The position numbers were made by a program, and so were the translations under genes. A DNA stretch of 17,330 nt from Chitinophagaceae bacterium. GTDB taxonomy: Bacteria > Bacteroidota > Bacteroidia > Chitinophagales > Chitinophagaceae. A model generated the notes under the pieces. It made no database searches, was not told the origin of the DNA, and saw only the letters and a program-made list of their open reading frames with translations. Position 1 is the stretch's first letter, and each line of letters starts with the position of its first letter. Positions 1 through 6,437 of the stretch are shown piece after piece. The DNA lies in NCBI GenBank assembly GCA_025362915.1, contig JANYEU010000074.1, forward strand, positions 1 to 17,330, read 5' to 3'.

Positions 1-581
1 CTACTATTTGGGATCCATTGGTACTTGCTGGTAGATTTGATAGTAAAATATTGGTGAGTATTGCTATGATTGCGGTTGCCTTGTCTACTTTGGCTACCAA
101 TATTGCGGCTAATATAGTTAGTCCCGCTAATGACTTTGCGCATCTTGCCCCATCAAAAATAAGTTTTAGGACAGGGGGATATATTACTGGAATAATTGGC
201 ATTTCCATCTTCCCGTGGAAGTTGATAGCCGACCCCACCGGCTTCATCTTCACTTGGTTGATTGGTTATTCTAGTTTACTTGGACCAGTGGGGGGAATTA
301 TGATTGCTGATTATTATTTTATCAGAAAACAAGAATTGGTATTAACGGATTTATACAATCCAAAAGGGATTTATAGTTTTAATAAAGGGATTAACTGGGG
401 AGCTATTATCGCATTGTTTGCCGGAATATTGCCCAATGTACCAGGCTTTTTAACAACAATAAAAGTTGTGGATGCCAGTTTCTTCCCCGCATGGCTAAAT
501 GCTTTGTATAGTTACGCTTGGTTTGTTGGTTTCGGTATTAGTGCATTGTTTTATATACTGTTATTTAAAAAGAAAGCTTAA
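1..581 (+). CDS. NCS1-family nucleobase:cation symporter, C-terminal part (5' truncated by window)
   Basis: This is the end of a membrane transporter of the NCS1 (cytosine/allantoin/uracil permease) family. The frame is open from position 3, reading TIWDPLVLAGRF, so the gene starts before the window; the TTG at 18 is not a real start. Family-type segments are visible: NIAANIVSPANDFAHLAP, then ISFRTGGYITGIIG, PWKLIADPTGFIFTWLIGYS, GPVGGIMIADYYFIR and LTDLY, followed by two hydrophobic helices and a KKK tail. About 193 residues are present of a usual 450-500. Next to hydA, a ureidopropionase and preTA, uracil or thymine is the likely substrate, but hydantoin or allantoin cannot be excluded because the substrate-binding half is missing. 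It is probably the first or an early gene of the pyrimidine catabolic locus, now separated from hydA by the inverted-repeat-bounded GxxExxY unit. Confidence 0.88.
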   Translation, partial: TIWDPLVLAGRFDSKILVSIAMIAVALSTLATNIAANIVSPANDFAHLAPSKISFRTGGYITGIIGISIFPWKLIADPTGFIFTWLIGYSSLLGPVGGIMIADYYFIRKQELVLTDLYNPKGIYSFNKGINWGAIIALFAGILPNVPGFLTTIKVVDASFFPAWLNALYSYAWFVGFGISALFYILLFKKKA

Positions 582-590
582 CCACAGTGA

Positions 591-657
591 AAAATTAACC
601 GCAAAGGACACCAAGGGTTTACGCAGAGGAAGGAAAAGAAAAAGAAAGAAAAGAAGG
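591..657. repeat. Left inverted-repeat flank of the GxxExxY unit
   Basis: Ten bases after the transporter stop codon the sequence aaaattaaccgcaaag (591-606) begins, followed by further degenerate repeats (caccaagg, acgcagagg) and a purine tract (626-657, almost only A and G). Read on the opposite strand, the right flank repeats the same order: 15 of 16 bases match at 1198-1213, and a matching pyrimidine tract lies at 1111-1148. AACCGCAAAG-type repeats are familiar from Bacteroidota and Planctomycetes intergenic regions. The ordered match on both sides of one gene suggests the ends of a single unit. Confidence 0.7.
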
Positions 658-728
658 GTGAGGATAAAAATATTTTTTATCCAGAAGGGTTTTAATATAA
701 CTGTTGAGTTCTTTTAATAAAAAAATGA

Positions 729-1106
729 ATGACAGAAAATGAGTTATCAAGAATAGTCATTGGAATAGCAATGGAAGTTCATACTGCTTTGGGTGCAGGA
801 CTATTGGAAAATGCCTATCAAGAATGTCTTTTCTATAAGCTGAACAAAAGCGGCTTCTATGCAGAAAAAGAGAAACCAATTCCCTTGATTTTTGAGGATA
901 TCAGGCTTGAAGTTGGGTATAGAATAGATATTTTAGTTGAAAATAAATTAGTTCTTGAAATAAAAAGTGTGGAAGTGTTGACCGATGTTCATCTTGCCCA
1001 AACACTTACATATTTAAAGCTTGGAAATTATAAATTAGGATTGTTAATGAACTTTAATGTAGTAAGATTAAAAGATGGGTTGAAAAGAATAGTAAACGGT
1101 TTATAA
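729..1106 (+). CDS. GxxExxY family protein (PD-(D/E)XK-like fold)
   Basis: A 125-residue member of the GxxExxY family. The defining motif is seen as GLLENAY at residues 24-30. The later part, YRIDILVENKLVLEIKSVE, gives the D...ExK arrangement expected of a PD-(D/E)XK nuclease-like fold. The biochemical role of the family is not established to my knowledge; nuclease activity is only inferred from the fold. Two overlapping ATGs occur (725 and 729) and only the second is in this frame. The gene lies between the NCS1 transporter and hydA, in the same direction, and is bounded on both sides by inverted repeats and A/G-rich tracts. It therefore looks inserted into the operon rather than part of the pyrimidine pathway. 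It is full length for the family, with no frameshift. Confidence 0.88.
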   Translation: MTENELSRIVIGIAMEVHTALGAGLLENAYQECLFYKLNKSGFYAEKEKPIPLIFEDIRLEVGYRIDILVENKLVLEIKSVEVLTDVHLAQTLTYLKLGNYKLGLLMNFNVVRLKDGLKRIVNGL

Positions 1107-1110
1107 CCTA

Positions 1111-1213
1111 CTCTCTTCTTTTTCTTCTTCCCTTTCTTTCTTTTCTTTAAATGAATAAAATAATCACTTTGCATTCTTTGCGAAAAAACTTTGCGCACTT
1201 TGCGGTAAATTTT
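1111..1213. repeat. Right inverted-repeat flank of the GxxExxY unit
   Basis: A pyrimidine tract (1111-1148) is followed by three degenerate copies of a CTTTGC motif and ends in ctttgcggtaaatttt (1198-1213). This is the reverse complement of the left end (591-606) with one mismatch in 16. The end lies 8 bases before the hydA ATG, so the repeat forms the hydA leader. No clear target-site duplication was seen; a TTAA next to either end is too short to count. Confidence 0.7.
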
Positions 1214-1221
1214 AATACGAC

Positions 1222-2604
1222 ATGAGTACTTTAATTAAAAATGGACGGATAATTACTGCCATCGATGATTACATCGCAGATGTTTTTATTGAGGGCGAAA
1301 CTATTTCTGCTATTGGCAAGAACCTTAATGTTACTGCCGATACGGTAATTGATGCGGCGGGCTTATTGGTTATGCCGGGTGGCATTGATCCGCACGTGCA
1401 TTTGGCAATGCCTTTCATGGGTACTTTTTCCAGTGATGATTATGAAACAGGAACTCGTGCTGCGTTGCATGGTGGTACTACTACCATCATTGATTTCGTA
1501 TTGCAGACACAAGGTAAAAGTCTACAAAATGCTTTGGACGATTGGAATAGCCGTGCCAAAGGAAATACTGTGGGCGACTACAGCTTTCATATAGCTGTTA
1601 CTGATTTTAATGAAGATACTAAGAAAGAAATAAAACATTTTATTGAGGAAGAGGGCATCACATCCTTCAAAACATTTATGGCTTATAAGGGTGCTTTGAT
1701 GATTGACGATAGGCAAATGGTTGGCTTGATGCAAGAGGTTAAAAAGCAAGGAGGCTTGGTTACGGTTCATGCGACGAATGGTGATATGATTGATTTTTTG
1801 GTTGCCAAACATAAAGCAGAAGGCAAGACAGCTCCTTTGTATCACTATTTATCACAACCAGAAGTTACCGAGGCGGAGGCTTCTTCACGCTTTGCGGATA
1901 TGATTCATTACACTGGTTGCACCGGTTATATTGTGCACATGACTTGCGAGGGTGCATTGAACGCTGTGCGCAACGCTACCCGAAGGAACCAGCATCTATT
2001 TGTAGAAACCTGTATTCAATACCTAGTGTTGGATGCCTCTTTATATGAGGATGATTTTGAAGGCGCCAAGTGGGTAATGAGTCCTCCATTAAGGGAAAAG
2101 AAAGACCAGGCTACGCTTTGGGCGGGCATCAATCAGGGATTGGTTAATGTGGTAGCAACAGATCATTGTCCATTTATGTGGGAACAGAAGTTGATGGGCA
2201 AGAATGACTTTTCTAAAATCCCCAACGGGCATCCAGCTATTGAAAATAGAATGGAATTGTTGTTTAGCGAAGGCGTAAATAAAGGCAAGATTTCTCTGAA
2301 TAAATATGTAGAAGTAGCTAGTACCAATGCCGCCAAGATATTTGGCATGTTCCCTAAAAAAGGAACGATAGCTGTGGGCAGCGATGCGGATATAGTATTG
2401 TTTGACCCGAACGAAAAACATACGCTTTCTGCCTCTACCCATCACATGAATGTGGATTATAGTGGTTATGAAGGGTGGGAACTGACAGGCAAGGTAAAAT
2501 CTGTTTTATTACGTGGAACGGTTGCTATTGATGATGATAAATGCTTGGTGGATAAGGGGTATGGTCAGTTTATAAAGAGAAAAAGCCCTAATTCTAAGGT
2601 ATAA
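1222..2604 (+). CDS. hydA: Dihydropyrimidinase / D-hydantoinase
   Basis: A 460-residue cyclic amidohydrolase that opens the ring of 5,6-dihydrouracil or dihydrothymine to N-carbamoyl-beta-alanine or its methyl derivative; it may also act on hydantoins. All binuclear metal ligands expected for the family are visible: H58 and H60 in GGIDPHVHL, the carboxylated lysine K150 in SFKTFMAYKG, H183 in TVHATNGD, H239 in GYIVHMTCEG and D314 in VATDHCPF. Length matches the family. It lies upstream of the ureidopropionase, preT and preA, so the physiological substrate is most likely dihydropyrimidine. The start is the ATG just after the right repeat of the GxxExxY unit; its original promoter or leader may therefore have been replaced. 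The gene ends shortly before a 21-bp tandem repeat array. Confidence 0.95.
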   Translation: MSTLIKNGRIITAIDDYIADVFIEGETISAIGKNLNVTADTVIDAAGLLVMPGGIDPHVHLAMPFMGTFSSDDYETGTRAALHGGTTTIIDFVLQTQGKSLQNALDDWNSRAKGNTVGDYSFHIAVTDFNEDTKKEIKHFIEEEGITSFKTFMAYKGALMIDDRQMVGLMQEVKKQGGLVTVHATNGDMIDFLVAKHKAEGKTAPLYHYLSQPEVTEAEASSRFADMIHYTGCTGYIVHMTCEGALNAVRNATRRNQHLFVETCIQYLVLDASLYEDDFEGAKWVMSPPLREKKDQATLWAGINQGLVNVVATDHCPFMWEQKLMGKNDFSKIPNGHPAIENRMELLFSEGVNKGKISLNKYVEVASTNAAKIFGMFPKKGTIAVGSDADIVLFDPNEKHTLSASTHHMNVDYSGYEGWELTGKVKSVLLRGTVAIDDDKCLVDKGYGQFIKRKSPNSKV

Positions 2605-2619
2605 TTCATAGAATCCAAG

Positions 2620-2724
2620 GTCTTGGATTGCAAATAAAAGGTCTTGGATTGAGAATAAAAGACCTTGGATTGAGAATAAAAGACCTTGGATTGATAATAA
2701 AAGGCCTTGGATTAGTAATAAAGA
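2620..2724. repeat. Tandem array of five 21-bp units between hydA and the ureidopropionase gene
   Basis: Five contiguous units of exactly 21 bp start at 2620, 2641, 2662, 2683 and 2704. The core is TAAAAGACCTTGGATTGAG, with variation mainly at the GGTCTT/GACCTT/GGCCTT hexamer and next to ATTGAG. A half unit in reverse orientation precedes the array, giving the arms atccaag/cttggat (2613-2628). The array is not a CRISPR: there are no spacers. Its units resemble, in reverse orientation, those of the array at 9159-9374. On the minus strand the 21-bp period reads as heptads SIQGLLF without stops, but I see no gene there. Confidence 0.93.
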
Positions 2725-2762
2725 GAGTTTAAGAATTAAAAATTTAAAACACAAAATTTAAA

Positions 2763-3623
2763 ATGATAGTTAAGTCTGGCTTGATACAAATGAGTTTGCC
2801 AATCACAGAAGGTGAGGGAACAATTGCGGAAATTGTGGAAGCGATGTACCTGAAACATATCCCCTTGATAGAAGAGGCCGGGCAAAAAGGCGTGCAGATA
2901 TTGTGCTTGCAGGAGATATTCAATACGCCTTACTTCTGTCCCGGTCAAGACAAGAAATGGTATGCTTCTGCCGAGGCGGTTCCTGGTCCAACAACTGAAC
3001 GTTTGGCGGTTTATGCCAAGAAATACAGTATGGTAATCATCGTTCCCATCTACGAAAAAGAACAATCTGGCGTACTCTATAATACTGCGGCGGTTATTGA
3101 TGCTGATGGGACTTATTTGGGTAAATATCGCAAGAACCATATTCCACATACAGGTGGTTTCTGGGAGAAGTTCTTCTTTAAGCCAGGTAATTTAGGTTAT
3201 CCAGTTTTCCAAACCAAGTATGCTAAAGTGGGTGTTTATATTTGTTATGATCGCCATTTCCCTGATGGAGCAAGATGCTTGGGATTGAATGGTGCTGAAA
3301 TAGTTTATAATCCATCTGCTACAACTGTTGGTCAATCACAGTATTTATGGAAGCTAGAACAACCTGCTCACGCTGTTGCCAATGGATATTTTATGGGTTG
3401 CATCAATCGTGTGGGAGAAGAAAAACCTTGGAACTTGGGTAAGTTCTATGGCACCTCTTACTTCGTTAATCCCCGCGGACAAATCATTGCGCAAGCAAGT
3501 GAAGACAAGGATGAATTATTGATTGCAGAATTTGATTTAGATATGATAGATGAAGTTCGCAGCACATGGCAGTTTTTCCGGGATAGACGACCGGAAACTT
3601 ATGGAAAGATTGTAGAATTATAA
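2763..3623 (+). CDS. Beta-ureidopropionase (N-carbamoyl-beta-alanine amidohydrolase), nitrilase superfamily
   Basis: A 286-residue carbon-nitrogen hydrolase that would release beta-alanine, CO2 and ammonia from N-carbamoyl-beta-alanine, the third step of reductive pyrimidine catabolism. The Glu-Lys-Cys catalytic triad of the nitrilase superfamily is visible: E51 in CLQEIFNTPYF, K124 in YRKNHIPH and C161 in GVYICYDRHFPDGAR. Other family features are FFKPGN, NPSATT and the HAVANGYFMGCINRVG stretch. Length is typical of the N-carbamoylputrescine amidase / beta-alanine synthase branch. Sequence alone does not separate it cleanly from N-carbamoylputrescine amidase, but its place between hydA and preT supports the pyrimidine role. 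The leader carries two copies of AAAATTTAAAA, the second reaching the ATG. Confidence 0.9.
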   Translation: MIVKSGLIQMSLPITEGEGTIAEIVEAMYLKHIPLIEEAGQKGVQILCLQEIFNTPYFCPGQDKKWYASAEAVPGPTTERLAVYAKKYSMVIIVPIYEKEQSGVLYNTAAVIDADGTYLGKYRKNHIPHTGGFWEKFFFKPGNLGYPVFQTKYAKVGVYICYDRHFPDGARCLGLNGAEIVYNPSATTVGQSQYLWKLEQPAHAVANGYFMGCINRVGEEKPWNLGKFYGTSYFVNPRGQIIAQASEDKDELLIAEFDLDMIDEVRSTWQFFRDRRPETYGKIVEL

Positions 3624-3681
3624 ATTGTGTTGATTAATTAACCCTTCTGAACTTAAAATTTAAAATAAAAAAAGAGAATAA

Positions 3682-5016
3682 ATGATTGCAAATAACCGCC
3701 TGACAGAAGCTGAGTACGCAGAGAATTTCAGTGACATTCACCCAGCATATACGAACCCAAATGCTGCTTTGGTAGACGCCAACCGTTGCTTGTTTTGTTA
3801 TGATGCACCTTGCACAAAGAGTTGCCCCACAAGTATTGATGTGCCTAAGTTTATCAAACAGATAACGACGGCTAACATAAAAGGCTCGGCACATACCATC
3901 TTTAGTTCAAATATTTTAGGTGCTGGTTGTAGCAAAGTTTGCCCCGTAGAGAAACTTTGTGAGGGTAGTTGTGTGTATAATTTATTGGATGAAGCCCCCA
4001 TTCCTATTGCATTGTTGCAACGTTATTCTACGGAAAAAGCGATTGCTAATAACTGGCAATTATTTACCCGAAAACCATCTACAGGCAAGAAAGTAGCTAT
4101 CGTTGGTGCTGGTCCATCAGGATTAAGCTGTGCATTTAACCTTAGCAAAGAAGGGGTTGATGTAACTATCTACGAGAAAGAAAGCAAAGGTGGTGGTTTG
4201 ATGACTTATGGAATTGCGGCTTATAAGGTAACGCCAGAGTTTTGTGAAGATGAAGTAAATTATATTCTTTCTATTGGAGGAATAGAAATTAAATACAACA
4301 TGGCATTGGGTACTGATATCACGATTGCTGAATTACAAAGCCAATATGATGCAGTTTATTTGGCCTTTGGTGTTGGGTTGGCAAGGAAATTAAATGTGCC
4401 AGGCGAAGATTTGACAGGCGTGGTTGATGCGATTAGTTTCATTTATGACTTACGTGCCAATGGCTATTCTTCAGTTCCCGTTGGTGATAAGGTAGCGGTG
4501 ATTGGGTTAGGAATGACGGCAATTGATGCTGCCACACAAGCAAAAAGGCTAGGTGCGAAGGAAGTGAGCATCGTTTATAGAAGAACACAAGATGAAATGC
4601 CTTGTACACAAGTAGAGTTGGACATTGCGATGTTGGATGGCTGTAAACTTATCTGGTTGGCTGCGCCTAAAGAAGTGCTTGGTGCTGATGGAAAGGCAAC
4701 TCATTTGGTTTGTTCTAAAATGAAACTGGGCGAACCTGATGCAAGTGGTAGAAGAAGCCCAGTAGAAACCGATGAAACCTTTATTTTAGAGGTTGATATG
4801 GTGATTAAAGCCGCTGGACAGATGCCTTTCGAAGCTTTGGTGAATGGAAGTAGCCTAAACAATAAAAGCGGCAAAGTATCTGTAGAAGATAAATCTGTAA
4901 CTAGTATCAATGGTGTCTTTGCTGGTGGCGACTGTGTAAACGGCGGCAAAGAAGTGGTAGATGCTGTACAAGCAGGGAAGGATGGTGCTAAGGCTATTCT
5001 GAATTTTATTGCTTAA
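3682..5016 (+). CDS. preT: NAD-dependent dihydropyrimidine dehydrogenase, subunit PreT (FAD/Fe-S, glutamate synthase small-subunit-like)
   Basis: A 444-residue electron-input subunit that takes electrons from NAD(P)H through FAD and iron-sulfur clusters to PreA. The N-terminal module has C36, C39, C44, C48 and C83, C87, C93, C97, plus Q113 in LLQRYS. This matches in spacing the N-terminal half of mammalian dihydropyrimidine dehydrogenase, where one of the two clusters has a glutamine ligand. The FAD-binding motif VAIVGAGPSGLSCAFNL starts at residue 138, and a second dinucleotide motif, VAVIGLGMTAIDAATQAKRL, starts at 271. Eukaryotic DPYD is a fusion equivalent to PreT plus PreA. The gene lies 46 bases before preA. 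Its leader has the AAAATTTAAAA motif seen before the preceding gene. Confidence 0.93.
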   Translation: MIANNRLTEAEYAENFSDIHPAYTNPNAALVDANRCLFCYDAPCTKSCPTSIDVPKFIKQITTANIKGSAHTIFSSNILGAGCSKVCPVEKLCEGSCVYNLLDEAPIPIALLQRYSTEKAIANNWQLFTRKPSTGKKVAIVGAGPSGLSCAFNLSKEGVDVTIYEKESKGGGLMTYGIAAYKVTPEFCEDEVNYILSIGGIEIKYNMALGTDITIAELQSQYDAVYLAFGVGLARKLNVPGEDLTGVVDAISFIYDLRANGYSSVPVGDKVAVIGLGMTAIDAATQAKRLGAKEVSIVYRRTQDEMPCTQVELDIAMLDGCKLIWLAAPKEVLGADGKATHLVCSKMKLGEPDASGRRSPVETDETFILEVDMVIKAAGQMPFEALVNGSSLNNKSGKVSVEDKSVTSINGVFAGGDCVNGGKEVVDAVQAGKDGAKAILNFIA

Positions 5017-5062
5017 ATCAATTCACTAAAAAATTTATAACTCAACATTTAAAACAACAAAA

Positions 5063-6331
5063 ATGGCAGATATATCATCAAATTTCCTCGGCATCAAATC
5101 TCCCAATCCCTTTTGGTTGGCAAGTGCGCCTCCAACAGATAAAAAAATCAATGTACTCCGTGCTTTCGAAGCTGGCTGGGGCGGTGTTGTATGGAAAACA
5201 TTAGGCAGTCAGGTAAAGAATGTTTCTTCCCGCTACTCCGCTGTGGATTATGGTGGCAGCAGGATAATGGGTTTTAATAATATCGAGCTAATTAGCGATC
5301 GTCCGTTGGCTATTAACCTAAAGGAAATCACTGAGTGTATTAAGTTATTCCCCGATAGGGCAATGATTGTTTCTTTAATGGCCGATAATGACCGTAACTC
5401 TTGGCATGAACTCATCAAGAAATGTGAGGATGCGGGTGCAATGGGCTTTGAACTAAACTTTGGCTGTCCACACGGTATGACAGAACGTGGCATGGGTGCA
5501 TCCGTTGGTCAGGATCCAGAAATTGCACGTATGGTGGTTGAGTGGGTTATGGAAAAGGCAACTATTCCCGTTATCACTAAGCTTACACCCAACGTACATT
5601 CTGTTGTTCCTACTGGTAAGGCCGTTGTTGAGGCAGGTACCAATGCTTTATCTTTAATCAATACGATTCAATCGGTTACGGGTATCGATTTAGATACACT
5701 GGTGCCTAATCCTTACGTGGCTGGCAAGTCTGTTTTTGGTGGTTATTGCGGTCCGGCGGTTAAACCGATTGCTTTGAAGTTCCTAACTACCATTGCGCAG
5801 AATGAAACTACTTCTAAAGTGCCAGTTTCTGGTATTGGCGGTGTAAGTACCTGGAAAGATGCGGTAGAATTCATGTTATTGGGTGCAAGTACGGTGCAAG
5901 TTTGTACCGCTGCCATGAAACACGGCTTCCGCATTGTGGAAGATATGTGCGAAGGTTTGAATAACTGGATGGATGAAAAAGGATATGCCAAAATAGAAGA
6001 TTTTATCGGTAAATCAGTAGAAAAGATTACGCATTGGGAAGATTTGGACATCAATTATCATATCACGGCTAAGATTAATCAGGATAAATGTATCCATTGT
6101 GGCTTGTGTTATATTGCTTGCGAGGATACTTCGCACCAATCTATCAAGCTCGATTATGGCAAACCATACAATACCTATACCATCAAGGAAGAAGAGTGTG
6201 TGGGTTGCAATCTTTGCAAACTAGTTTGCCCTGTAGATCAATGTATTACGATGGAAGAACATCGTGTAGCTCCAGAATACATCAATTGGAAACAATGGCA
6301 AGAACAAGGTTTACCATTGAACGACCATTAA
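5063..6331 (+). CDS. preA: NAD-dependent dihydropyrimidine dehydrogenase, catalytic subunit PreA (FMN, 2x[4Fe-4S])
   Basis: A 422-residue dihydroorotate dehydrogenase-like FMN barrel that reduces uracil or thymine to the 5,6-dihydro form, with a C-terminal ferredoxin domain. The barrel shows PNPFWLASAPP, the FMN-site lysine K45 in VVWKTLG, LNFGCPHGMTERGMG (131-145), LTPNV, NTIQSVTGIDL and SGIGGVSTWKDAVEFMLLGA. The ferredoxin part has two CxxCxxCxxxC sets: C343, C346, C349, C353 and C379, C382, C385, C389. In pig DPD the loop reads GMGLACGQ with an active-site Cys; here it reads GMGASVGQ (143-150), with Val at that place and Ser just before it. Partner of PreT directly upstream. A terminator-like hairpin follows the stop. 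Confidence 0.93.
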   Translation: MADISSNFLGIKSPNPFWLASAPPTDKKINVLRAFEAGWGGVVWKTLGSQVKNVSSRYSAVDYGGSRIMGFNNIELISDRPLAINLKEITECIKLFPDRAMIVSLMADNDRNSWHELIKKCEDAGAMGFELNFGCPHGMTERGMGASVGQDPEIARMVVEWVMEKATIPVITKLTPNVHSVVPTGKAVVEAGTNALSLINTIQSVTGIDLDTLVPNPYVAGKSVFGGYCGPAVKPIALKFLTTIAQNETTSKVPVSGIGGVSTWKDAVEFMLLGASTVQVCTAAMKHGFRIVEDMCEGLNNWMDEKGYAKIEDFIGKSVEKITHWEDLDINYHITAKINQDKCIHCGLCYIACEDTSHQSIKLDYGKPYNTYTIKEEECVGCNLCKLVCPVDQCITMEEHRVAPEYINWKQWQEQGLPLNDH

Positions 6332-6358
6332 TTTAAAGAATAACATATAAATTAGCGT

Positions 6359-6400
6359 AAATCGCGAGTAATTAGCCAACTATATACTCGCGATTTTCTT
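6359..6400 (+). terminator. Terminator-like hairpin after preA
   Basis: A perfect 12-bp stem, aaatcgcgagta (6359-6370) with tactcgcgattt (6385-6396), encloses a 14-nt loop. It is followed by a T-rich run (tcttttac). This fits an intrinsic terminator ending the hydA-preA transcript, or attenuating it before the M20 gene at 6438. The core is GC-rich against an AT-rich background. Confidence 0.75.
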
Positions 6401-6437
6401 TTACATTCGGCTGACGATAAAATAAATAACAAACACT

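Noticed and set aside
499..717. + strand ORF of 72 residues after the transporter
   Set aside because: It starts in another frame inside the transporter and its basic tail is just the translated purine tract of the left repeat flank.
591..1213. Insertion sequence or integron cassette identity for the GxxExxY unit
   Set aside because: No transposase or integrase, no recognised attC structure and no convincing target duplication; only the inverted ends are supported.
2620..2724. CRISPR array
   Set aside because: Units are contiguous 21-mers with no spacers, and no cas genes are present. The same holds for 9159-9374.
2509..2754. Minus-strand ORF of 81 residues with SIQGLLF heptads as a gene
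   Set aside because: It overlaps the end of hydA, is made mainly by the 21-bp repeat, and has no start signal.
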